DNA of 64,000 nt from Diphasiastrum complanatum (GCA_029204225.1 CM055095.1:34435078-34499077); one strand, 5' to 3'; counted from the first letter of the stretch, positions 33,958-44,760 are shown. Notes: generated from the letters alone by a model not told the origin. Program-made: numbers and translations.

Positions 33958-34345
33958 ATGGCATCTATAGGAGATTTTCTCTTTGAAGCTAGTGAAAGAC
34001 TAGATACCTTCAACTATTTAGTTTGGAAGGATAGGATAGAATCTTTGTTGGTTCTATATGGAGTAATGGACATTGTAACAGAAATTGAAGTTGAATATGA
34101 AGCTTATGATGAGGCTCAGAGATTCAAGAAGAGAGCAAGAATTGCTCTTCATATCATCAAGATCAATATCTCTAATGAGATGTTGAGAGAAATAAGTTCA
34201 TGCACCTCAGCCAAGGAGGCTTGGAATATCCTTAAGTCCATTCATGAAGCAAAGATCACATCAAGACTTTTTACTCTTAGAAATCAGATCTTGTCTAGTT
34301 TCCAAAGAGTTGATGAAAGTGCATGAACTACAATTTAGTAGTATA
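33958..34345 (+). pseudogene. Copia I gag, truncated
   Basis: The start MASIGDFLFEASERLDTFNY aligns with the Gag starts at 42184 and 47016, which fixes this ATG rather than the one at 33925. Continues LHIIKINISNEMLREIS and AWNILKSIHEAK. A one-base loss near 34325 shifts the frame (the sister copy reads ACNYVLRV). About 20 bases later homology ends where the Helentron-like sequence begins. Confidence 0.85.
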
Positions 34346-34536
34346 TTATTGTGACATCGATTCACAAACAAGAATTTGAGAAATTGTGAATGCATCAATC
34401 CAATTGGAACAATGAAAATCATCAATATACAAATGAATATTGTCGACAAAGTTGAAGATATCCTTGGAAAGAGCCAACAATCACTATAGAACCACATATC
34501 TCGTCAAATAACAAAAAACGAAAGCGATACATATGG

Positions 34537-35115
34537 ATGGAAATGATGAAACCCAATCTACACTCTCTAATAAATCAATTTTACTACTTGTCACAAGTGT
34601 CGATTGTTAACAAATTTAAGCGACTCTATCAAGGCTCACAAGTACCTAACAACATCATCGTTTATTACTTGACAAAGTATATAAGAACAAACAAATATCA
34701 TCAAGTATCAAACCAAGCAAGAAACACAATAATGCATCCACTGAGCAATTTCAATGAGCAAGAAATATCTCTTGAAGATTTCATACAAAAATGTGGAGGA
34801 AATTCAAAAAGAATTGCAAAGTACAAAGAAAGAATCAACGATTCTCTTAAAACAAGATGCGTCTGTTGTGATAGATTATTTTTTAATTTCCAAGTTTGTA
34901 CTCTCACAGAGAGACTGATCATTTACTTAGAAAAAATTAAATTATTTGAGAAAAAACAAATAACTGACATTCATGTACATAAGATGTATGCACATCTTGC
35001 AAAGCTTCAAGACATGTTGTTTGAATATGTATCACCACTGAACTATTCCACCAATAAGCCATTGAGAAAAGTAAACAAACTCAATGACTTAGAAAAACGC
35101 ATAGTATCACCATGA
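34537..35115 (+). pseudogene. Helitron-type protein N-terminal region (DUF6570-like)
   Basis: 192 codons, the longest open piece of the relic. Basic residues (KKRKRYIW) sit just upstream in frame. A Cys pair in RCVCCDRLFF at about residues 107-116 may bind zinc. The frame ends at a single stop inside a conserved block that continues in frame after it, so the stop is a mutation, not the true C-terminus. Confidence 0.6.
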
Positions 35116-36379
35116 ATTGCATTTTCAAAAATAAGAGATTTCTCATTTGAGGGACAACTAGGCATTACCGGAAGTATTATCAATGTTGTTACAAATCTAG
35201 ATCAAGTACAAAATGTACTACTAAGATTCATGGATGATAATGCCTCTATAGTTGTTGCACTATGACACAAAATGCAATAGAAGTTTGCATATATGAGCGG
35301 AATCGTAAGACCAATCAAATTGATGCAAGCTTTACAACGATTATGTGATACGTCATATACAAGGAATGTAATATCAAAATTAATAACGATAGGATAACAC
35401 ATTTTCACAAGTACATAAAACTTGACACAGAAGAAGATGAAACTCTACAAACAAACACTTTCGAAGATGACGCAAGTGAACTCGATGATGAAGATTTGAA
35501 TTCTCATCCACAATTTTACAAGCTCCGAACAAGTGGTAGATTATGAAAATTTTTACAAATCAATCACTCAATGCGAGGGTCAGAATCCAATAGGATTGTA
35601 TCAAAATATTTGTAGCAAAGAACTAAACTTTCTAATTGGCCACAAAAAAAAAAGATGGTGATGAGCAACAAGCTCACCAAAAAATTGCCAAATGGGAGAT
35701 CTTACATTACGAACACAAATTTTCCCAGCATATACCCAACATCTTCTAGAAAGCAATCAAAATATTGATACATCAAGTACCATGATAGAAACAAAAACAT
35801 TGCGCCCATATAAAATTAAAATAGATGCCGCTACATGGATAACATCCATTGGACTCGATGAAAATAAGTGCATACAAGCATTACATCAACCATTCAAAAA
35901 CCAACAACATTTTTGAAAAGGCATCCAAAAGACATATACATAAATCCTTTTAATCCACAAAAAAGTGAAACAAGAAATGCAAAGACTACATGGCATAGTT
36001 GCTTGAAAGCTCATTGTTCCCAACATTAACCATTATCTAAGCATGCACCCCAACATACACTCTTTGAACGCAATATCCTTACAAAAATACCACGAAGATA
36101 TGAAATCTACCAACTACTTATTAAATGGATTCCGATATACTTTGCTTATAAGAAACACATAAAAAACAAACAACCACCTACTTTACACACATATTTCAAA
36201 GCTACAATAAATTTTCATTTGTTGGAAATGCAATATTTTACAAAACAACACAAATACTCCACAACGCCACAACATTCAACACCAACAAAATTGAAAAAAC
36301 ACATGTGATATTCAATAAAGGCACACGATTCCACATGCATATAATCACTACGTACAAGTATTCAAAAGCAAACATCAAA

Positions 36380-36660
36380 TTGTTGCTGCAAATTCTCTCT
36401 AAACAATACCCACAAATGGTTCTACAACAGTAATAGGCGACTTAAATATTGATATTTTAAAGCCCAGTTTGCCTACACAATTACTTCATAATTTCATGGC
36501 CAACCATGGACTACAAATACTTTTCAAAGAAGCAACAACTCTATAGAACTCCCAACTTGACCACATATGGACAAATTGCAACAATTGTGAATGCCAATCT
36601 AGTTTGACTTATGCATATTCGTTTGATCACTCTCCAATATACTTGTGACTACAAAATGAA
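36380..36660 (+). pseudogene. Endonuclease (EEP-family-like) fragment
   Basis: GDLNIDIL matches the GDFN block of the endonuclease/exonuclease/phosphatase fold. LDHIWTN matches its downstream 'DHI' block and FDHSPI the catalytic SDH block, with S replaced by F. One internal stop. A frame change near 36415 joins it to an upstream strand (HIITTYKYSKANIKLLLQI). Confidence 0.55.
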
Positions 36661-36700
36661 AAGCCACCAAACAACATTCATTGCTCATAAATGAACAAAT

Positions 36701-37435
36701 ATAATTCCCCTAACATTGATTTCCACACATGCATTCAAAGTATAAGTTGAAACTCCAATTGTCTTTGACATTTCCTAACATACCTCTCCAATTTCATTCT
36801 TTATATTGAATCCTTAAATCTAATCTATAGGTGACTTGTTGCTTTGAGCAACCAGCTTGTGCGTTTCACTACCTCACGTAATACCTTGCATTTCTATCAA
36901 ATCAACATCATATGAAGCTTCTCATGTTACAAAGTCGTTCACGAATTCATTGCTCAATCAACTCACATTTCAACAGTCACCTATAAAATAATAATCAACC
37001 CAACATGGACTAATTCCTTTCTCACATTCTCTGTACAAACAAGAATCATTTTCCAATTTTTAGATCTTCTCAAACAAAATCAATTACAATCATGTTAAAC
37101 AAAATAAATACAATCACATTTTTAATTAATCATGAGTTATGTTGTCTAATACAACAAAATTATAATCATCAACAAATCTTATCGATTTGTTGCGACTTTT
37201 AAATCTATATTCAAAACTTACAACAAACTAATATCCAAGTTTTAATTGTACAATACAAACTTATCAAGATTGTGCACATATTTCAAAATCAAAATATATA
37301 TTCATTGCATAAAATAAATTTTCACACATTTTTTAATTTTATTTTCTACTTATTATTCTCATATTACGTTGCAAATGAATTTCCATAATCCTACACTTTT
37401 AGGATTCATAAGCAAGGCCTTTGTGGTACAATAGC
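36701..37435. other. AT-rich stretch, no gene
   Basis: Very AT-rich. May be the decayed tail of the Helentron-like element; no terminus was identified. Confidence 0.35.
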
Positions 37436-37462
37436 AAAGCATTCTTGTTTTTTTGGTTTTGT

Positions 37463-37565
37463 GGGGGTTGGAAGGCCCCAGTCCGAGGGCCTTCCTTGCA
37501 GGGAGGCCCCTTGCTCCCAAGGGCAGGCCCCGACCTGCATGGAAGGCCCATGGGCCTTCCACAAC
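37463..37565. repeat. GC-rich hairpin island
   Basis: About 100 GC-rich bases in AT-rich DNA. Perfect 22-base palindrome at 37540-37561 (TGGAAGGCCCA and its complement). A hairpin with 9-base arms GGAAGGCCC at 37470-37478 and 37487-37495. An outer pair TGCAGG (37498) and CCTGCA (37534). Two overlapping minus-strand frames across it have no domain. Confidence 0.8.
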
Positions 37566-38135
37566 ATAATGACATGTCTGAATTTTTTTTCTCATAAATT
37601 CTAAACAAAATCTCTCATGCTTTTGCTCAAGGAGGAGAGTTCTGAACAAAACTAGTGGTGATTTTACTTGAAAGCAAATTCCAGGTGCATCAAAAATACA
37701 AAAAAAAATTGAAGACTAAGCGTTGGGTTGAAAAAAGGTTTTCCTCAAGCATTGGAGGACTCTAAGAGGAGCTTTTAAGAGCACCCAAGCTGCCTCATAC
37801 TCCAGAATCCCGAACACAGTTTTGTTCAGGCAACCAGGATCATCGCTCAGTCCTAAGTCAGTCAGATCTCAGTGCTCACTACCTAAACCCAAACTGCTAC
37901 GTGGTCTTGTTGGAATCTGTGCGGGTGGGTGACAATTTGAAGTTTGAACGTAGATTATAGATTCTGATATATATATATCAAGAACTTAAAAACGTGAAGC
38001 CTTTGTCCTTGTTTTCTTTTCAAGTGTGGTGTAAGGTGCCAATTGCCGTACGAAGTCATGTGAGAAATACGTCGATGTGTGATCGTAGGCTGAAGCAATG
38101 GGACATGTCACATGACTTAGGACTAGCATCCAATC
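37566..38135. other. No gene recognised
   Basis: Contains a short (ta)n run near 37969. No domain or repeat otherwise. Confidence 0.3.
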
Positions 38136-38444
38136 ATGATTCAAGAATGGCAGCACATTGCACAATCTGAAGGTGCAAAGGTTTTACCGATTTGGGGAGA
38201 CGAGAGGCAGGCTGTACCAGCTGCCAGCAACCAACGTAATAACAACAATCACATGGGACCTGGGTTGCTTGTAACGGTATTAGTCTCTAGTCTCGTTCAA
38301 AGTTCTAACTTCTCTCCTCTTTGCGAAAGATCATTGTACCCGCCTCCCAAAAACGGACGAACCGGGGCAGGGACCAAGATGACAAGCTCAATTGCTCAAG
38401 CCTCGTACGGATTTGGTCTTCAAGCAGTCAATTTAAGTATGTGA
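38136..38444 (+). CDS. Unrecognised 102-codon ORF, possible host exon
   Basis: Balanced, gene-like composition unlike its AT-rich surroundings: GAKVLPIWGDERQAVPAAS, GPGLLVTVLVSSLVQSS, then YPPPKNGRTGAGTKMTSSIA. The C-terminal part is small-residue rich. No retroelement similarity is seen. An intron-like T-rich tract ending in AG lies upstream near 38005-38025, so it could be a last exon. No family recognised. Confidence 0.35.
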   Translation: MIQEWQHIAQSEGAKVLPIWGDERQAVPAASNQRNNNNHMGPGLLVTVLVSSLVQSSNFSPLCERSLYPPPKNGRTGAGTKMTSSIAQASYGFGLQAVNLSM

Positions 38445-39460
38445 GATGAGATCAGTCAAAGTGAAAATAAGTGCTCAAATCTCCAAAAGTTTTAATGGAG
38501 TGTTCCGGAAACTTTTTGGAGGTTTCCCTCAAAAATCCTATATCTTAGGCTACTAATATGGGATATGCTTCTACTTGCCGATTTTTTCTTATAAAATCTT
38601 AAATTTATCACGTAAAAAATCTTGCAAAATTTTGTTGTTGTCGGTTTTTGGGAAAAGATGCCGAAAACATTCCTTAAGAATGCCGGCTTTCCCGAACACT
38701 GGTTTTAATGGTGATCTCGAAATCTGAATAGCATTAAAATTTTGATGATCAATTTGTAACCACTTATTTTCAATGTGGTGGTCTAGTATTTAGTGATTTG
38801 GATTTGTCCCCTAAGGAATAGGTTAACCGCTATGGGACTAGGATACACAATGAGTCATTGGAGGTCCATATGGAATAGGTTATGGAATAGATAATGAGGG
38901 TTTGGAGGCCATTATATATATAAGAGCAAGTTCTCTTGTTGATTTGGGGTAGCACCAAGATGAGATGGTGAACCATTAATGTTTATTATGGGACAACAAA
39001 CACCCATTACCATATATAATGTGTGTCGTCAAAATTTAAAAAAAAAATAAAAACATAGATTTTAAGATTCCATCAATGATTCCATTTGTGAGAGCTATGT
39101 ATGTTTAAGATTCCATCAATGGGGATAAAGTATTTCCAAGATTCCATGCATGATAACTTTGTAGTTTTAAGGTTGAATCAAATTTGTAATAAAAATGACG
39201 TCCCATAATAAAGCTCTAGGTCATGGCAATCCCCAAACTCAATCTAGACTGTTGAGTTGATTCATGTAAGATTTGAGTAGACACACATTATGTTTCATAT
39301 GCACAAGGCTCGCCATCATGAGTTTGACGGATCAACATCGTAAACAATGAACATCTTCTTGTTATTATTCTTTCACCGTTTGCAAGGCTTTCGTCATATT
39401 TGAAGTTGTTCTTAGCCTTGCTCAATCATAAAGGTGATATTCTATAATAAGTATAGATAA
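38445..39460. other. Gene-poor region with short repeated phrases
   Basis: The phrase aagattccatcaatg or a close variant occurs at about 39063, 39107 and 39139. Nothing else recognised. Confidence 0.35.
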
Positions 39461-39634
39461 TTTGTTGGTTAGAAATTTATTTTCTATCTATGATTCACAA
39501 CACAAATGTGGAATGTTTTGGTCATATCTTCCGAGCACCAAGGAAGACCATAATAGCCTACTAGTCTATTTTGTGGAAGATCCTCAGAGGAAATTGTTAC
39601 CAGTGTATGCCTATCAGTTAGGGGCGATGGCATA

Positions 39635-40078
39635 TTGCACTCAGTAAGGTGCTATGGATGTGGAGGAAAACATCGTCGCATCGAATGTCCACATCGAGGG
39701 GATCTATCAACATTTGAACCCTGGTGTGCACAATGCGGAGTCACCCATCCATGTCGAGATTGTCCGATGCAAAATCCACAAATAGGCATGAGGCATTTGG
39801 CTTATGTAGATCGATATATGCACTTCTGTTGACCAATCTACCTACAGACAGAATGCACTACAAAGAAAAAATCCCAGGTTATGAAACAAGTGAAGAGGAC
39901 AATTCAACAAAAGTCCCAAAGTACACAGACACACCCACGGACAGAAGGACAATGACACCACAAAAGACAGAGCTAGTAGAATCCCTCAAGCCAGTGATAG
40001 TTGAGGAAGTAAAAAAATTGGCAACTGAGGAAGTCCGACAGGTTCTATTAGGGCTCTTGGCACAATCATTGCAAAAAG
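39635..40078 (+). pseudogene. Fragment with CCHC-type cysteine clusters, possibly gypsy Gag
   Basis: VRCYGCGGKHRRIECP has the C-x2-C-x4-H-x4-C spacing of a retroviral zinc knuckle. WCAQCGVTHPCRDCP follows 16 residues later. After a frame change the sequence continues acidic and lysine-rich (EEVKKLATEEVRQVLLG) to the join with copia H near 40079. Fits a Gag C-terminal fragment; element unknown. Confidence 0.4.
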
Positions 40079-40604
40079 CCTTAAGGCCTTAGCACACTCA
40101 CAAAGAGATCTATTCCTTCTCTCACTCACTCCATTTTGTTGAGGGGTGTATGGACATGACAACTCCCTCTCAATGCCATTAGAACTACAAAAGTCAATCA
40201 ACTTATAGGAGATATATTCACCTCCATTATCACTCCTTAATACCTTAATCTTGGTACTAAGTTGATTTTCTACCAATGTCTTGAACTTTACAAAAGAATC
40301 AAACACCATAGATTTGCTAGACAAGTGGTACATCCAACAAAATCTAGAATAGTCATCAATGAAGATTAAATAGTACTTGGCACCACCATTAGACTCATGT
40401 GAAAAGCTATGAACATCCGAATGGATGAGTTCAAGAGAAGAGCTTGATCTTGATGTAGATCTTGAGAAGGGTAGTTTGTGAGCCTTTGAGAGGCTACATG
40501 CTTCACATCTCTTCCCACACTTTGACAGATGCTTGGGGAGTCCAACTGCAAGCTCCTTTGCAACCATAGATTCCATGGCTTTGTAGCTGGGGTGACCCAA
40601 CCTT
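40079..40604 (-). pseudogene. Copia H integrase fragment
   Basis: Minus strand from 40604: LGHPSYKAMES, CEACSLSKAHKLPFSR, IHSDVHSFSHESNGG (first D), LRSDNGGEYISYKL (second D), PQQNGVSERRNRSLCE (E). All three catalytic acids are present. Truncated near 40079; RT and the 3' LTR are gone. Upstream it continues at 45706, split by copia J with duplication ACCTT. Confidence 0.9.
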
Positions 40605-41431
40605 TGTGAGAAATTGGCAAAAATCTAGCTTGGTATTTTTTATGATAGAAGTTTGTAAGTGAATCTCACATGTGTGGAGGATGTTCCCACGTGTGGAGAA
40701 TTGTAAAGTAAATCAAAATGTTTGATATAGGGGTCTCATAGAATTTCATAGTCAAGCATTTAGGTGTAGGATGTTGATAGGGTCAAATTTGACATAGATG
40801 GCAAATTATCCATTTCCACTTGTAATGCCACTATTGAGCCAAAATAGAGTAGGAGGCCAAACTTGTGCCAATTAGAGTGTAGACAAGTGTAATGCTTTTG
40901 TTTGATGAAGTTTAAGAGGTCCAATAGGATTTAGATGTGGAACCATGTGTGGTCCAATAGGAATTTGAGGTGTGCTTGAATATAGTCCAATAGAATTTAG
41001 AGGTGCATGGATCAATGGTCCAATAGGATTAAGAGGTGGCAAAGTGTGATCCAATCATAGTTAAGCATAGTGGCAGCTCATGAATCTACTAGTATCATTG
41101 TACTCCTCATTTTGGATCTAATTGATTTTGAGATTGAGTGGATTTTGAGTGTCATTGAATTTCTAGCTTTCTCTCTCTACCCGAGAGCTCATGATGCTTT
41201 TTCTCTCTCTAATCGAGGAGAGCAGCTTGTTTTTACTTAGAATACTTTTGGAACACTTCCCACACATGTGAGTGAGAGTTGGAAGTGATTGAATGCATGT
41301 AGTAGTGTATTTTTGCCATAGAATCAAAGATAGATCTTGAATCTCAATCTAGTCTTGATCTTGGTGCATCTACACACCTTAGGAGACCACAAGTACATGT
41401 AGTGGAAAGTCCACACGTGTGAAATTCAACA
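40605..41431 (+). repeat. 5' LTR of copia J
   Basis: Starts TGTGAGAAATTGG, ends GAAATTCAACA. Carries CCAAT at 40921, 40954, 40987, 41020 and 41051 (spacing 33, 33, 33, 31) inside a repeated gtccaataggattt-type unit. Several ACATGTGT/ACACGTGT near-palindromes occur (40667, 40686, 41270, 41409). Confidence 0.95.
40915..41060 (+). promoter_or_regulatory. Phased CCAAT repeat array in the copia J LTR
   Basis: Five CCAAT boxes at a nearly constant 33-base step, close to three turns of DNA, so all would face the same side. The same array is kept in the other LTR (45202, 45235, 45268, 45301, 45332). Likely U3 enhancer subrepeats; function inferred. Confidence 0.6.
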
Positions 41432-41444
41432 TGGTATCAGAGCC
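41432..41444 (+). promoter_or_regulatory. Primer binding site (tRNA-iMet), copia J
   Basis: TGGTATCAGAGCC with no gap after the LTR. Confidence 0.93.
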
Positions 41445-42183
41445 TACCTAAGGTTACCATGCATTTTGATCCATCTAAGTGAAAACTTTTCATCAATCTT
41501 GAGCTAGAAATTGTCAAGGCCCATTTTCCTAGCTATCTTGTTCAATTTTGGATCAAAAGAGATCAAAGGGACATTGATTGGGTCTGACCTAGTACTGTAC
41601 GGAATTAGGTGCTCAGACATGTGTGAGTCCAATTTCAGTTTGAGAGTCCTCTTTCATGTTTGATCCCAAAATCTTGCTAGATAGCTTGTTTTGAAGCTAT
41701 TTTTGTCCAGTTTTTGATGCAATCAGTTTCATTTCATTTGGTTGATCCAATCAAAAGTTATAAGCTTTTGAAGAGGGTTAGGTAGGGCACCTAGACCTGG
41801 GTGGACACATTTGGTTTGGTCAAGAGATTGCCTGTTTGATCCAAAATCACAGTTGAATGCTTACCAATCTCATCTATATGTGATCTAGGCACTGTTTTGA
41901 GATCTTAGCCATTTTGTTTCATGCAATATCATTGTATTTGAGTCAAATTTGGTTTCTTAGTGTATTTCACACGTGCTAAGAGTGTTTGATCCTAACTTTG
42001 CCCATACTCCATCATTTGATGTGAAGTAGATCTAGTTTTGGAGAGATTGAGATAGCTGGTGAGAATCATCTCACAGTTTGTTGCAAGATCTTGCATAGGA
42101 GATGGTAGCACACCATTGTTGGATCCTATAGTGAGAGAGAAGCAACATTTTTTGTTCATCACTTTCATTTATCTCCACTTTAC

Positions 42184-44760
42184 ATGACTTCAATGAGTTC
42201 ATACTTGCTGCAACCAAGTGAGAGATTGTCTACTTCCAATTATTCAATATGGAAGTTGAGGATGGAGTCCATCTTGATACTCCAAGATGTGATGGACATT
42301 GTACTTGGGATTGAGGAGGAGCCTCAAGTCCTTCAAGAAGTACAAAAATACAAGAATAGAGCTAGGATGGCTCTCCACTACATTAAGATGAATGTCTCTA
42401 ATGAGATATTGCGGGAGATTGGTGATTGTTCTACATCCAAGGAAGCTTGGGATTGTCTCAAGTCCATCTATGAGGCTAAGAACACCTCTAGGCTCCTCAC
42501 TCTTAGAAATAAAATCTTCCAAAGTAGTCAAAAGAGTGATGAGAGTGCATGTAATTATGTTTTGAGAGTCAAGGATATTCATAGGGAGCTTGCATGTATT
42601 GGTGACTCAATCAATCAAAGTGAGCTAGTCCAAGTCATTCTCAATGGCTTGAGAGATGAATATGACAACCTTGTCCAATCCTATGCCATTAAGGAGGAGC
42701 TACCAAGTTTGGAGGCCCTTCAAAGTGTGCTTAATTCTGAAGAATCAAGACAAGAGTACAAACTCTTGAGGATGGACAAGCTATCACTCAATCATGATGA
42801 TGGCAAAGTTCTATTTGCCAAGCACAAAGAGAGGAGTAAGAGGAAACACCATCACTTCTCTAATGAAAAAGCTAAAGAACAAGATGGGGAGGAGGAGGAG
42901 GATACCTCTCATCCTTCTACTTCAAATCTCAAGAAGAAGAAGATCAAGTGCTTTTATTGTGGCAAGAAAGGCCATTATGCCACCAATTGCTTCAAGAAGA
43001 AGAATCAACTCAATCAAGCCAACATCACCAATGAGAAAGAAGACTATATTGCAAGTGATGGAGAAGGCTCTCTTATGACATCAAGCTTCTCCTCTTCCAC
43101 CTTCAACAAGGATGACTCATGGTATATTGATAGTGGAGCATCTTCACATATGTGTGGCTCCAAGAATTTTTTTTCATCTATTTTGCCTTATGATGGAGTC
43201 AAGAAGACCATATACTTTGCAAGTAAGCATGAGTGCAATATTGAAGGAGTAGGGATTATTCCCTTGAAGCTTGCATCTTCTAAAGATCTCTTTCTCAACA
43301 ATGTTCTTTTTGTCCCAAAGCTTACAAAGAACATCTTAAGTGTTGGCCAACTTCTTGATAGTGGCTTTGATGTCAATTTCAATATTGACAATTGTGTGAT
43401 CAAGAAGGATGGTGAGATCCTTGCATATGGATCAAGATTTGAAGGCATCTACAAATTGGATCCAAGTGAGAGTGCAAACTCTCTTGATGTTTCTTATATG
43501 TCCAATATTTCAAAGGAGGATGATCACACAAGATGCACATATCTTCTCTCTTCAAGTATTATGGTGTATGATTATTCCTTATTATTCAAAGCATATGTTG
43601 AGAAGAAATTCTCATTGAAGATCAAAGCTTTGAGGAGTATTGGAGCTCTTGAAGGAATAGCACCATATGAAGTTTTATTCAAGAGGAAGCTTAAGGTTGA
43701 TCACCTTAGTGAACTTGGTAGTGCTTTCTTTGCACATATTCCCTTGGAAACAAGAAGGAAGGATGATCCAAGCTCATGGATCATGATTGGATACTCATCC
43801 ATCAAGGAGGACTTTAGTATCTTTACACTCTCTATTTCAAAAGTGATTGTGAGTAGAGATATCACATTGCATGAAGATTTAATCTTGGAAGTGGCCGAGA
43901 TCAAGGCTTCTCAAGAAGCATCACAAGTTATCTTTTTTGAAGGTATTCAAGTTATGATGGGGCCAAGGTGTGAGGAGGAGTTTCTTCTTCATATGATTTC
44001 AAGAATATCTTCAAGATGCATGGCCAAGTCTTTATGGCTCACCTTACATGGCAAAGAGGGGCATCTTTTATGTTGTATCTACTACTACACATTCATATAT
44101 GCTCCTCTTCCTTTGCTTGAAATGCTATCTTGCTTCATTGAATTTTTTGGATCTCAAAGTTCAAGAAAAGCTATACTAGTTTTGTATGATGCTTATGGTA
44201 TGGACATGTTTCTTGTCATTATTGACATAGATGTGTTTCCAATACTTTTTGAAAGCAAGATATTGTATTGTCAAAAGTATGCTCTTGGTTCTAGTAAGAA
44301 CAAGATTGAGCTTGGTACTCACTTTTTTGAAAGTCATGTTTTCACATGTTTTGAGGCAAATTGTAAGCTCCTCTTGAGATTAAGTGAAGCATCCAAAGTG
44401 GACACTTACATCCTTCAGAGAGTAACTAGCCTAAAAAATATCAAGATAGTCTTTGATATCAAGATTAGATCCACCATGGATATAGTTCATTGTATGTGGA
44501 CTAGTCAAGCTAGAAAGCATAATCTTGATAATCATTATTGTTTCACATCTTATGATCTTGATTTCCATGATCCTTATGAGGCTTGGAAGCCTCAGATTTC
44601 TCTATTTATGGTGCATCCATCATGCAAGTGGAACTTTCAAAGCAAAGATCATCATCAAGCATGGAGGAAGCCCATGATCATAGTGGCATATTGGTGGAGC
44701 ACTCTTCAAAGGCATTGGCAAGAGATCTCTACCAAAGAGATCTTATCATGGATATGGTGA
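42184..44760 (+). CDS. Copia J Gag-protease fused to unknown C-terminal region
   Basis: One open frame of 858 codons. Gag (SYLLQPSERLSTSNYSIWK onward) covers about residues 1-230, the zinc knuckle CFYCGKKGHYATNC about 257-270, and protease WYIDSGASSHM about 312. A pre-integrase stretch runs to about 425. Next comes a collapsed integrase: KKFSLKIKALRS (about 473-485) stops just before the DNGGEY block and jumps to GIAPYEVLFKRKLK and VIVSRDITLHED (to about 565). The DDE core is gone. Residues about 570-858 match nothing I recognise; they are rich in aromatic, Cys and Ile residues (for example LLCCIYYYTFIYAPL), with no clear membrane or catalytic motif. An open run of that length in AT-rich DNA is unlikely by chance. 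The ATG aligns with sister Gags. Confidence 0.85.
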   Translation: MTSMSSYLLQPSERLSTSNYSIWKLRMESILILQDVMDIVLGIEEEPQVLQEVQKYKNRARMALHYIKMNVSNEILREIGDCSTSKEAWDCLKSIYEAKNTSRLLTLRNKIFQSSQKSDESACNYVLRVKDIHRELACIGDSINQSELVQVILNGLRDEYDNLVQSYAIKEELPSLEALQSVLNSEESRQEYKLLRMDKLSLNHDDGKVLFAKHKERSKRKHHHFSNEKAKEQDGEEEEDTSHPSTSNLKKKKIKCFYCGKKGHYATNCFKKKNQLNQANITNEKEDYIASDGEGSLMTSSFSSSTFNKDDSWYIDSGASSHMCGSKNFFSSILPYDGVKKTIYFASKHECNIEGVGIIPLKLASSKDLFLNNVLFVPKLTKNILSVGQLLDSGFDVNFNIDNCVIKKDGEILAYGSRFEGIYKLDPSESANSLDVSYMSNISKEDDHTRCTYLLSSSIMVYDYSLLFKAYVEKKFSLKIKALRSIGALEGIAPYEVLFKRKLKVDHLSELGSAFFAHIPLETRRKDDPSSWIMIGYSSIKEDFSIFTLSISKVIVSRDITLHEDLILEVAEIKASQEASQVIFFEGIQVMMGPRCEEEFLLHMISRISSRCMAKSLWLTLHGKEGHLLCCIYYYTFIYAPLPLLEMLSCFIEFFGSQSSRKAILVLYDAYGMDMFLVIIDIDVFPILFESKILYCQKYALGSSKNKIELGTHFFESHVFTCFEANCKLLLRLSEASKVDTYILQRVTSLKNIKIVFDIKIRSTMDIVHCMWTSQARKHNLDNHYCFTSYDLDFHDPYEAWKPQISLFMVHPSCKWNFQSKDHHQAWRKPMIIVAYWWSTLQRHWQEISTKEILSWIW

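Larger units (their letters stand above)
34346..36700 (+). mobile_element. Helitron relic of Helentron type (Rep N-terminus plus endonuclease domain)
   Basis: Helitrons are rolling-circle DNA transposons with a Rep/helicase protein; the Helentron subgroup also carries an apurinic-type endonuclease. The open frame 34537-35115 holds CVCCDRLFF and NKLNDLEKRIVSP, then after one stop IAFSKIRDFSFEGQLGITG and IINVVTNLDQVQNVLLR. This matches the 'C..CDRL ... L..LE.RL.SPR..F..I..L..GGQ..I.G.VVNVP' block before the Helitron Rep. Then YMSGIVRPIKLMQAL, KIAKWEILHYE plus FSQHIPNIF, and YINPFNP near 35940 follow the Rep N-terminal order. At about 36434 the protein reads TTVIGDLNIDIL ... LDHIWTN ... FDHSPIYL, an endonuclease/exonuclease/phosphatase-like core. 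The Rep catalytic and helicase parts are missing; many stops. Family names are from recalled motifs. Confidence 0.65.

Noticed and set aside
37399-37649. Two overlapping minus-strand ORFs over the GC-rich island
   Set aside because: Protein-like content comes from the palindromic GC-rich DNA; no domain.
40915-41060. CRISPR-like array because of regular 33-base spacing
   Set aside because: The units are near-identical throughout with no unique spacers, lie in both LTRs of a plant retroelement and carry CCAAT boxes.
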